In this document: positions 57,927 to 64,000 of the stretch, one piece after another
Layout of the letters: each line of letters begins with the position of its first letter
How positions within the stretch are numbered: the stretch's first letter is position 1
Notes under the pieces: model-generated
The model's database searches: none
The model's input: only the letters and a program-made list of their open reading frames with translations
Told to the model about the DNA's origin: nothing
Position numbers and translations under genes: made by a program
Assembly: GCF_009856825.1 (NCBI RefSeq)
Contig: NZ_WVTD01000018.1
Span: 1-64,000 of the forward strand
DNA from: Novosphingobium silvae
GTDB lineage: Bacteria; Pseudomonadota; Alphaproteobacteria; Sphingomonadales; Sphingomonadaceae
Reading direction: 5' to 3'
Length of the DNA stretch: 64,000 nucleotides

Positions 57927-59914
57927 AGCAGGTCCGGCGCCGTGGCTTCGGTCTTCAGCAGGGCGATCGCCTCGTCGAGAGTCATGACCTTCTGGTGCTC
58001 GGCGCCAAGCGTGCGAAGGGCGACGGTGCCTTCCTCGGCCTCGCGCTTGCCCACGACGAGGAGGTGCGGGACCTTGTGGACCGAATGCTCGCGCACCTTG
58101 TAGTTGATCTTCTCGTTGCGAAGGTCAGTCTCCACGCGCACGCCGGCCGCCCTGAGCCTCGCCGCCACTTCACTGGCATAGCCGTCGGCATCGGAGACGA
58201 TCGTGGCGACCACCGCCTGAACGGGGGCGAGCCAGACCGGCAGCTTGCCGGCGAAATGCTCGATCAGGATGCCGATGAAGCGCTCGTAGGAGCCGAAGAT
58301 CGCGCGGTGCAGCATGACCGGGCGGTGCTTTTCGCCGTCCTCGCCGATGTAGCTCGCATCGAGGCGCTCGGGCAGGACGCGGTCGGACTGGATCGTGCCG
58401 ACCTGCCAGGTGCGGCCGATCGCGTCGGTCAGGTGCCATTCCAGCTTGGGCGCATAGAAGGCGCCTTCGCCGGGAAGCTCTTCCCAGCCGTATTCCTCGG
58501 TGGCGAGCCCGGCCCTGACGACCGCGTCGCGCAGTTCGTCCTCGGCCTTGTCCCACATCTCCTCGCTGCCGAAGCGCTTCTCGGGGCGCAGCGCGAGCTT
58601 GATCGAGTACGTGAAGCCGAAGTCCTTGTAGACCCGGTCCGCCAGTTCGCAGAACGCCTGCACTTCGCCCACGATCTGGTCCTCGCGGCAGAAGATATGC
58701 GCATCGTCCTGCGTGAACTGGCGCACGCGCATCAGCCCGTGCAGCGCGCCGTGGGGCTCGTTGCGGTGGCAGCAGCCGTTCTCGTACAGGCGCAGCGGCA
58801 GCTCCCGGTACGACTTGATGCCCTGTCGGAAGATCAGGACGTGCGCCGGGCAGTTCATCGGCTTGAGGGCCATCCACTCGGCCTCGTCCGATACGATAGG
58901 GCCTTCGTCCGCCACGTTGGGAACCTCGTCGGGGATGACGAACATGTTCTCGCGGTACTTGCCCCAGTGGCCGGACTGCTCCCACTGGCGCGCGTCCATG
59001 ACCTGCGGGGTCTTCACCTCGCGGTAGCCGGCGCCATCGATGGCGCGGCGCATGTAGGCTTCCAGCTCGCGCCAGATGACATAGCCCTTGGGATGCCAGA
59101 ACACCGAGCCGTGGGCTTCGGCCTGAAGGTGGAACAGGTCCATCTCCACGGCGAGCTTGCGGTGGTCGCGCTTGGCGGCTTCCTCGAGGCGCGTGAGGTG
59201 CGCGGCAAGCTGCTTCTTGTTGAGCCAGCCGGTGCCGTAGATGCGGCTGAGCATCGCGTTCTTCTGGTCGCCGCGCCAGTAGGCGCCGGACACGCGCGTC
59301 AGCTTGAATGCGGCCGGGTCCAGCTTGCCGGTGGAGGGCAGGTGCGGGCCGCGGCACATGTCGAGCCAGTCCTCGCCCGACCAGTAGACCGTCAGCGGCT
59401 CGTCGCCGGGGAGTTCGGCGGCCCACTCGGCCTTGAACGTCTCGCCCTGCTGCTTCCAGCGGCTGATCAGCTGCTCGCGGTCCCAGACCTCGCGGCGCAG
59501 CGGCTTGTCGGCGGCGATGATGCGGCGCATCTCCGCCTCGATCGCGGGCAGGTCGTCGTCCGTGAAGGGGCGATCCCTGGGCGCGAAGTCGTAGTAGAAG
59601 CCATCGTCGGTCGAGGGGCCGAACGTGATCTGCGTGCCCGGGAACAGCGCCTGCACCGCTTCGGCGAGGATGTGCGCATAGTCGTGGCGCGCAAGCTCGA
59701 GGGCCTCGGCTTCGTCGCGGCTGGTCACCAGCGCAAGCTGCGCATTGCCGGTGAACGGACGCGACAGGTCGACCAGTTCGCCGTCGATGCGGGCGGCGAG
59801 GGCCGCCTTGGCGAGACCGGGGCCGATGGCGGCGGCAACGTCAGCCGGGGTGGAGCCTTCGGGCATCTCGCGGATGGAACCGTCGGGAAGGCTGATCTTG
59901 AACATCTCGGACAT
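57923..59914 (-). CDS. thrS: threonyl-tRNA synthetase
   Basis: 663 residues. Order: TGS domain (1-65), editing domain with HDYAHILAEAVQALFPG, then the class II core. Zinc ligands Cys (MKPMNCPAHV), His (NEPHGALHG) and His (VMLHRAIFGS) are present, followed by the anticodon-binding domain (about 565-655). The upstream 150 nt hold a Thr-rich leader peptide and alternative hairpins, so expression probably responds to charged tRNA-Thr. Confidence 0.96.
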   Translation of the reverse strand: MSEMFKISLPDGSIREMPEGSTPADVAAAIGPGLAKAALAARIDGELVDLSRPFTGNAQLALVTSRDEAEALELARHDYAHILAEAVQALFPGTQITFGPSTDDGFYYDFAPRDRPFTDDDLPAIEAEMRRIIAADKPLRREVWDREQLISRWKQQGETFKAEWAAELPGDEPLTVYWSGEDWLDMCRGPHLPSTGKLDPAAFKLTRVSGAYWRGDQKNAMLSRIYGTGWLNKKQLAAHLTRLEEAAKRDHRKLAVEMDLFHLQAEAHGSVFWHPKGYVIWRELEAYMRRAIDGAGYREVKTPQVMDARQWEQSGHWGKYRENMFVIPDEVPNVADEGPIVSDEAEWMALKPMNCPAHVLIFRQGIKSYRELPLRLYENGCCHRNEPHGALHGLMRVRQFTQDDAHIFCREDQIVGEVQAFCELADRVYKDFGFTYSIKLALRPEKRFGSEEMWDKAEDELRDAVVRAGLATEEYGWEELPGEGAFYAPKLEWHLTDAIGRTWQVGTIQSDRVLPERLDASYIGEDGEKHRPVMLHRAIFGSYERFIGILIEHFAGKLPVWLAPVQAVVATIVSDADGYASEVAARLRAAGVRVETDLRNEKINYKVREHSVHKVPHLLVVGKREAEEGTVALRTLGAEHQKVMTLDEAIALLKTEATAPDLL

Positions 59915-60000
59915 GCGTGGGCTCGTCTCTCGTTTCCCGTAGCCGGGTTCCAGCGCGCCATGGCACAGGCGCGCCTCCGGGTGAAGGTGCGGCGTCGGCT

Positions 60001-60050
60001 AAAAAGCTTCGTTCCGGGGGAGTGACGCCAACTCGCCCGGAACCCGGGCG
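60001..60050 (-). terminator. attenuator: alternative hairpins upstream of thrS
   Basis: On the minus strand CGCCCGG (60050-60044) can pair with CCGGGCG (60040-60034). Alternatively GTTCCGGG (60043-60036) pairs with CCCGGAAC (60018-60011), supported by an inner GAGT/ACTC pair, and GAAGC-TTTTT follows (60010-60001). The two structures use the same CCGGG strand and exclude each other, the antiterminator/terminator arrangement. Confidence 0.65.
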
Positions 60051-60066
60051 ACGGTGGCTCGCGTGC

Positions 60067-60138
60067 TCAGGACGCGACCGACCGTGCCCGGGCGGGCCGG
60101 GTAGTCGCGGTAGTGGTCGTGGTGAGCGCTTGCTTCAT
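60067..60138 (-). CDS. threonine-rich leader peptide of thrS
   Basis: A 23-codon frame that starts MKQAL, then has seven Thr codons in eight positions (five Thr, Ala, two Thr; codons ACC, ACG, ACC, ACT, ACC, GCG, ACT, ACC), continues RPARARSVAS and stops 16 nt before the first hairpin arm. Ribosome stalling at the Thr run when charged tRNA-Thr is scarce should shift the downstream hairpins. The Shine-Dalgarno sequence is weak. Confidence 0.65.
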   Translation of the reverse strand: MKQALTTTTTATTRPARARSVAS

Positions 60139-60225
60139 CGCGGGCCGATGTAGCGACTGGCAGCGCAAGAGTCATCCCCGTTTGTGCGCGGCAGAGGAGC
60201 GGCCAAGCCGGCGATCCGAGTGCCG

Positions 60226-60265
60226 TGTCAATGACGCTTGACAAACCAGTCATCAAATGACAACC
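60226..60265. promoter_or_regulatory. cluster of TGACA repeats between thrS and the membrane-protein/XRE pair
   Basis: TGTCAA (60226-60231) and TTGACA (60238-60243) form a perfect inverted repeat with 6-nt spacing; GTCAT-CAA-ATGAC (60249-60261) is a second. TGACAAACC and TGACAACC also repeat directly. This looks like an operator, probably for the XRE regulator encoded downstream, overlapping a TTGACA -35. Confidence 0.45.
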
Positions 60266-60329
60266 TTGCTTTACATGAAGACAAGGAAGCATGACTGATG
60301 CGATTCACTATCCCGCAAGGACGCACGGC

Positions 60330-60917
60330 ATGAACAGCCAGGCCACTGCCTCCCGATCCGCCTGGCTCTGGGGAGCTGCATTCCTGCTGGGCATGTTCGG
60401 GACCGGGTTCGCCGCGCGCTGGTTCGACCTGCCGCCCGTCCCTTCGATGCTGGTGATGTTTCCGCCGCTGCTGCTGGCGGTGCCTTTCATGCGCGCGACG
60501 GAGCGGGCACAGGCGGCCTCCGGCGCGCTGTCTCCCGCGACGCGGCGCTACAATCGCCGGGGCATGGTCTGGACATTCAGCTACGTGCTGTTGCTGGCGG
60601 TCGCGGTGATCGGCGCGAAGTCCCTTCAGGCGCAAGGTCCGTTGCTTTGGGTGCTGGCGGTGCTGCCGGCGCTGCCGATCCTCTACCTGGTATGGACCAT
60701 GGCGCGCTACCTGATCGAGGAGCAGGACGAATACCTGCGCATGAAGGTGGTCAACGCCTCTCTCATGGCGACTGGGCTGCTGCTCGCGCTGGCGACGGTC
60801 TGGGGATTCCTCGAGACGTTCGGCCTGGTGCCGCATGTGCCGGGCTGGGCGGCATTGCCCGTCTGGGCGATCGGGCTGGGTCTTGGCACCGCGATCAACC
60901 GCTGGAGGGACCGGTGA
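60330..60917 (+). CDS. membrane protein of an XRE-linked pair
   Basis: 195 residues from ATG 60330, with AAGGA 8 nt upstream; ATG 60291 would extend it by 13. Four or five membrane helices (AWLWGAAFLLGMFGTGFAA; MLVMFPPLLLAVPF; FSYVLLLAVAVIGA; LLWVLAVLPALPILYLVW) and a conserved EEQDEYLRMK loop. Similar proteins are encoded just before small XRE regulators in many proteobacteria. GTGA overlap with the regulator. Function unknown. Confidence 0.75.
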   Translation: MNSQATASRSAWLWGAAFLLGMFGTGFAARWFDLPPVPSMLVMFPPLLLAVPFMRATERAQAASGALSPATRRYNRRGMVWTFSYVLLLAVAVIGAKSLQAQGPLLWVLAVLPALPILYLVWTMARYLIEEQDEYLRMKVVNASLMATGLLLALATVWGFLETFGLVPHVPGWAALPVWAIGLGLGTAINRWRDR

Positions 60918-61108
60918 GGAACCGCCTCAAGGTGCTTCGCGCAGAGCGGGGCTGGAGCCAGCAGGACCTGGCCGAGCGGCTGGAAGTCTCGCGCCAGAGC
61001 GTGAACGCGATCGAGACCGGGCGCTACGATCCCTCGCTCCCGCTCGCCTTCCGCATCGCCGATCTCTTTGGTATGGCGATCGAAGAGATCTTCCAGAGGG
61101 GCGAGTAA
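60914..61108 (+). CDS. XRE family transcriptional regulator
   Basis: 64 residues from GTG 60914. Almost the whole protein is a Cro/C1-type helix-turn-helix (LKVLRAERGWSQQDLAERL, VSRQSVNAIETGRYDPSL), then LAFRIADLFGMAIEEIF. The short form is that of the YozG-like regulators paired with membrane proteins. It probably represses its own operon through the TGACA repeats. Confidence 0.9.
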   Translation: MRNRLKVLRAERGWSQQDLAERLEVSRQSVNAIETGRYDPSLPLAFRIADLFGMAIEEIFQRGE

Positions 61109-61113
61109 GGGCG

Positions 61114-61299
61114 ATGGGACCGCACGGGCGCAGCAGGAGAGGCGTAGCCATCACCGCCGCGCTCGCGCTTGCGGTCGGTGCCGCTTTCGCGCTGGGCCTT
61201 CCGGATGCCCCGCGAAAGGAGCGGGCCGAAGCGGGCGTCGTCTCCGTCCCGCCCGGCAGCAGGCTGGTCCTGAAAGTACGGGGTACGCCGCTCTACTGA
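61114..61299 (+). CDS. small hypothetical protein, membrane-anchored
   Basis: 61 residues, starting 5 nt after the XRE gene. A basic N-terminus (GPHGRSRRG), a hydrophobic stretch (VAITAALALAVGAAFALGL) and a short soluble part ending RLVLKVRGTPLY. Signal anchor or exported. No family recognised; a third member of the operon. Confidence 0.55.
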   Translation: MGPHGRSRRGVAITAALALAVGAAFALGLPDAPRKERAEAGVVSVPPGSRLVLKVRGTPLY

Positions 61300-61304
61300 G
61301 AGGC

Positions 61305-62642
61305 TCAGTGCAGCGCCCGGCGCGGGATGCGCCGCTCGCTCATGCGGCCGAGCACGGTCATCGCCAGCCAGCCCGCCGTCATGCAGATCCACGGCATGAC
61401 CGGATAGTGGAAGCGCGACTGTCCCGAGAAGACCACGCATACGAGCGTCGGGTAGAGCGCGATGCCATAGGGCAGCAGCCACCAGCCCATCCACTTCTGG
61501 CCATCGCGCCGGCGACGGGCGATCATCACGAAGAACGCGGCGGCGAACGCCAGCATCAACAGGACATAGAAGCCCTGGTTCACCACTCTTACGGCGCGGT
61601 AGACGAGCGCGAAACGTTCGTAGCCGGGCGCGCCGGCCTGGTAGGCCCACTCCGCCTCGCCATCGGGCAACCACAGGCGCATGAGCTTGCGGGGGACGAG
61701 TTCCAGGAAGCGGTCGGGATGGGCGGTCATCCATGCAAGGCCGAGGCGCCGCGCTTCTGCGTCGCGTTCCACTTCGTCGAGCCCCGGCCGGGCCATGAGC
61801 TCCTTCACCACCGGCGTGTCGGGCGTATAGTCGCCGGTGGCATCGTCGTGGTTGCCGGTCAGCAGGGTATAGCCGCCGTTGGTGGAAACAGGCACCCAGT
61901 GACCCAGCTGCGTGTGGTTGCGGATCGTCCAGGGCAGCACCGTCAGCGCCGCGAGGGCCACCACGATCAGGCCTTCCGCCAGCAGACCGGGAAGCCGGCG
62001 CCAGCGATCCCCCATGCGCAGCCAGTCGATCGCGAACAGCAGCGGCACGACCACCAGCGTCTGCGCCTTCACCAGCGTCGCCAGGCCGAAAAGCAGCCCC
62101 GCGCTCACCAGCTGGTAGCGGTTGGTGCGCGTCACCACCACCCAGCAACCCGCCATCAGCAGCGCGGTATAGAACACTTCGGTGAGCGCCAGCGGCACAT
62201 AGCCGATCGCGTTGGGATAGACCGCGAGCAGGAGCAGTCCGGCCCTTGCCGCGCCTTCCGAGCCGAACAGCCGCCGTCCCAGCACCAGCGTCGCCAGCCC
62301 GATCAGCATGGAACCGGCGAGATTGAACAGGCCCAGCGCCACCAGCGAGGTCCCGAAGCGCGAGAACACGAGGCTGAGGGCGATGGGCCATCCCGCCGGC
62401 CAGAACGCGGTGGGCTGTCCCGCATTGTCGAGGTAGCCGTGCCCGGCGGCAAGGCTTGCCGCCCGCAGGTAGTACCATTCGGCGTCTGAACTCGGCACGA
62501 CATCGATCAGCAGCACCGCCGCGCGCAAGGCGAAGTAGAGCGCCCAGATGCCGAGCAGCACCGAACGGTCGGTGGCGAACCAGTCCAGCCGCAGCGACAG
62601 GCGCGTGGGACGGGTCGGGAAATGGATGACCTTGGCGTTCAT
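61305..62642 (-). CDS. ArnT/PMT-like membrane glycosyltransferase
   Basis: 445 residues, about 11 membrane helices. The periplasmic loop after helix 1 has the acidic VVPSSDAEWYYLRAASLA, the place of the catalytic Asp in GT-C enzymes of the GT39/GT83 group. PNAIGYVPLALTEVFYTALL and the PWTIRNH stretch are also typical. It transfers a sugar from a polyprenyl-phosphate donor to an envelope acceptor. Acceptor unknown. Convergent with the XRE operon. Confidence 0.82.
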   Translation of the reverse strand: MNAKVIHFPTRPTRLSLRLDWFATDRSVLLGIWALYFALRAAVLLIDVVPSSDAEWYYLRAASLAAGHGYLDNAGQPTAFWPAGWPIALSLVFSRFGTSLVALGLFNLAGSMLIGLATLVLGRRLFGSEGAARAGLLLLAVYPNAIGYVPLALTEVFYTALLMAGCWVVVTRTNRYQLVSAGLLFGLATLVKAQTLVVVPLLFAIDWLRMGDRWRRLPGLLAEGLIVVALAALTVLPWTIRNHTQLGHWVPVSTNGGYTLLTGNHDDATGDYTPDTPVVKELMARPGLDEVERDAEARRLGLAWMTAHPDRFLELVPRKLMRLWLPDGEAEWAYQAGAPGYERFALVYRAVRVVNQGFYVLLMLAFAAAFFVMIARRRRDGQKWMGWWLLPYGIALYPTLVCVVFSGQSRFHYPVMPWICMTAGWLAMTVLGRMSERRIPRRALH

Positions 62643-62721
62643 GGCGGCCCGGATGATTGGCAGGAAGGCTTTAAGATCGGATTATCCTCGCCGCGTCCAG
62701 TCGGGAGTGGCGATCCTCGTG

Positions 62722-62737
62722 TGTTCCACGTGGAACC
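62722..62737. promoter_or_regulatory. parS-like palindrome
   Basis: TGTTCCACGTGGAACC contains the perfect 14-bp palindrome GTTCCACGTGGAAC and differs from the ParB site TGTTTCACGTGAAACA only at the two tolerated inner C/G positions and the last base. It lies in the 198-nt divergent region between the glycosyltransferase and hydrolase genes. Confidence 0.6.
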
Positions 62738-62840
62738 AAATAGGCAAACGGCGCGCCGAGACATCCCCGTCACCGGCGCGCGCAAGTGTTTGGGCCTTCG
62801 CGCCTTGCCCTTGTGCCCCCTCGTTCCCACTAAGGCCTCC

Positions 62841-63620
62841 ATGACTTCCACGCGCTTCCTCGACCTCTCGGACGGTCGCTCCATCGCTTATCGCTTCACG
62901 CCGGGGACCGGGCCGGTGATCGTCTTCCTGCCCGGCTACATGTCGGACATGACCGGGTCCAAGGCGGGCGCCCTGTTCGAAATGGCGCAGGCGGGCGGGC
63001 TACCGTGCCTCCTGTTCGACTACTCGGGCTGCGGCGAGAGCCCGGGGCATTTCGGCGAGGGCACGCTTTCGCGCTGGACCCAGGAAGTGCTGGCGCTCGT
63101 CTCCGCGCTGGAGACGGACGAGAAGATCGTCCTTGTCGGCTCGTCGATGGGCGGATGGGTGATGCTGCTTGCAGGGCTCGCGCTTGGCGAAAGGCTGGCG
63201 GGCCTCGTCGGCATCGCGCCTGCGCCGGACTTTACCGATTGGGGCATCCCGCAGATGGACAAGGCCATGCTCGCCGATGGCGAGACCATCTTCGAGGACA
63301 ATCCCTATGGCCCGGAGCCGACCCCGACCCACCCCGCTTTCTGGGCAGACGGGCAGGCGAACCTCCTGCTCGGCGGCGAGATCGCGATCGATGCACCCGT
63401 GCGCCTGCTGCACGGCCAGCGCGACGCCGACGTGCCGTTCGACATCTCGCTACAGCTGGCGCAGGCGCTGCGTTCAGCCGACGTGCAGGTCACGCTCATC
63501 AAGGACGGGGACCACCGCCTCTCGCGCGATGGCGATATCCGCCTGCTGCTACGCACGGTAGCCGAACTGGTGCTGCCCAAAGTCACCGTTCCGGCGCCGG
63601 CAGCCCCTTCGGAGTCCTGA
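62841..63620 (+). CDS. alpha/beta hydrolase (ABHD10/palmitoyl thioesterase-like)
   Basis: 259 residues from ATG 62841, AAGG 6 nt upstream. VIVFLPGYMSDMTGSKA holds the oxyanion loop, LVGSSMGGWVMLL the nucleophile Ser, GQRDADVPF the Asp and KDGDHRLSRDGD the His. This pattern fits the small serine hydrolases related to ABHD10. No signal peptide. Substrate unknown. Followed by a TPR protein gene 6 nt later. Confidence 0.88.
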   Translation: MTSTRFLDLSDGRSIAYRFTPGTGPVIVFLPGYMSDMTGSKAGALFEMAQAGGLPCLLFDYSGCGESPGHFGEGTLSRWTQEVLALVSALETDEKIVLVGSSMGGWVMLLAGLALGERLAGLVGIAPAPDFTDWGIPQMDKAMLADGETIFEDNPYGPEPTPTHPAFWADGQANLLLGGEIAIDAPVRLLHGQRDADVPFDISLQLAQALRSADVQVTLIKDGDHRLSRDGDIRLLLRTVAELVLPKVTVPAPAAPSES

Positions 63621-63626
63621 CCCCTG

Positions 63627-64000
63627 ATGCCGCTCATGTCCCTTCTCCTCCCGCTCGTGGCCCAGGTCGGCCCTGCCTCGGCGCTGCCGAGCACGGCCAA
63701 TCCCTATGCCTCGTCGCTGCCGATCGAGATCATCGAGAAGAAGGACGCGGAGGCCGCCCGCCGCGCCCGCGAGGCGCAGGTGGTCCGTCTGCCAACATCG
63801 GGAGCAGGCGGGGGGGCAAACGGAGGGGCAGGCAGTGGCTGCATGAACGCGGTCGAGGCCAATCCCCAGCGCTCCGCCGAACTGGCGCAGGCCGCGCTGG
63901 GCAATGCCATCGGGCGCGAGCGGGTGCGCGCGGGGCTTTGCCTCGGCGCGGCACTCAGCGCGCTTGACCGCTGGGACGAGGCGCGTTCCGCCTTCGTCGC
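63627..64000 (+). CDS. TPR-type exported protein, cut by window end
   Basis: The first 124 codons of a gene that runs out of the window. A possible signal peptide (MPLMSLLLPLVAQVG) is followed by a Gly/Ala-rich linker, then NPQRSAELAQAALGNAIGRERVRAGLCLGAALSALDRWDEARSAF, the start of tetratricopeptide repeats. GGAG lies 11 nt before the ATG. Function cannot be told from this part. Confidence 0.75.
   Translation, partial: MPLMSLLLPLVAQVGPASALPSTANPYASSLPIEIIEKKDAEAARRAREAQVVRLPTSGAGGGANGGAGSGCMNAVEANPQRSAELAQAALGNAIGRERVRAGLCLGAALSALDRWDEARSAFV

Overview
The window looks like chromosomal DNA of a sphingomonad alphaproteobacterium (Novosphingobium/Sphingobium-like). This rests on high GC, dense gene packing with many 1-4 nt ATGA/GTGA overlaps, a PAS-HWE sensor kinase, RegB/RegA, an EcfG-type GGAAC-N16-CGTT promoter and paired cbb3 and bo3-type oxidases. 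No insertion sequence, prophage, integron or CRISPR array was seen. The taxonomic call is inference.

Layout. 1-530: a terminator, an initiator tRNA-Met with an unusual anticodon stem, and a gene-free stretch. 0.5-19.9 kb: a large surface-glycan (or glycolipid) locus in two divergent blocks. The left block (minus strand, about 10.0 to 2.1 kb) has two nucleotide-sugar epimerases, a GT4 glycosyltransferase and three CgeB-like glycosyltransferases. The last of these is fused in frame to a UDP-xylose synthase-like domain. It is followed by a small acidic protein and an HWE kinase that has Tyr where the phospho-acceptor His should be. The right block (plus strand, 12.4 to 19.9 kb) has a TIGR04290-type methyltransferase, a glycosidase-like protein whose TIM barrel looks circularly permuted, inositol-3-phosphate synthase, two oxidoreductases, a pyruvyl transferase and an FrhB-like protein. 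Its promoter matches the general-stress sigma factor EcfG. This locus is my best candidate for an undescribed system.

19.9-26.2 kb: stress and detoxification genes (SDR, Zn-alcohol dehydrogenase, SRPBCC protein, DUF4142 protein, HSL-type esterase, small hydrophilic or membrane proteins) and a Crp-like regulator with a near-consensus sigma-70 promoter. 26.3-46.8 kb: a respiratory island. It contains an MFS transporter, cyoABCD, surf1, regB and regA in one overlapping operon, then an FNR-type regulator, GtrA and OmpW. After these come ccoNOQP, ccoG-fixH-fixI-ccoS, a Cys-rich secreted peptide, hemN and a PilZ protein. FNR boxes lie upstream of ccoN and near pilZ. The quinol oxidase, the kinase that senses quinone redox state and the oxygen sensor that should drive the high-affinity oxidase are therefore encoded together.

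47.1-64.0 kb: housekeeping and mixed genes: M23 peptidase, DUF455 ferritin-like protein, peroxiredoxin, glnE, M28 peptidase, agmatine deiminase, bestrophin, a spermidine-synthase-like protein, GNAT and thrS. thrS is preceded by a threonine-rich leader peptide and two mutually exclusive hairpins, the layout of a classical attenuator. Next come a membrane protein/XRE regulator pair with a cluster of TGACA repeats, an ArnT-like glycosyltransferase, a parS-like palindrome, an alpha/beta hydrolase and a TPR protein cut by the window end.
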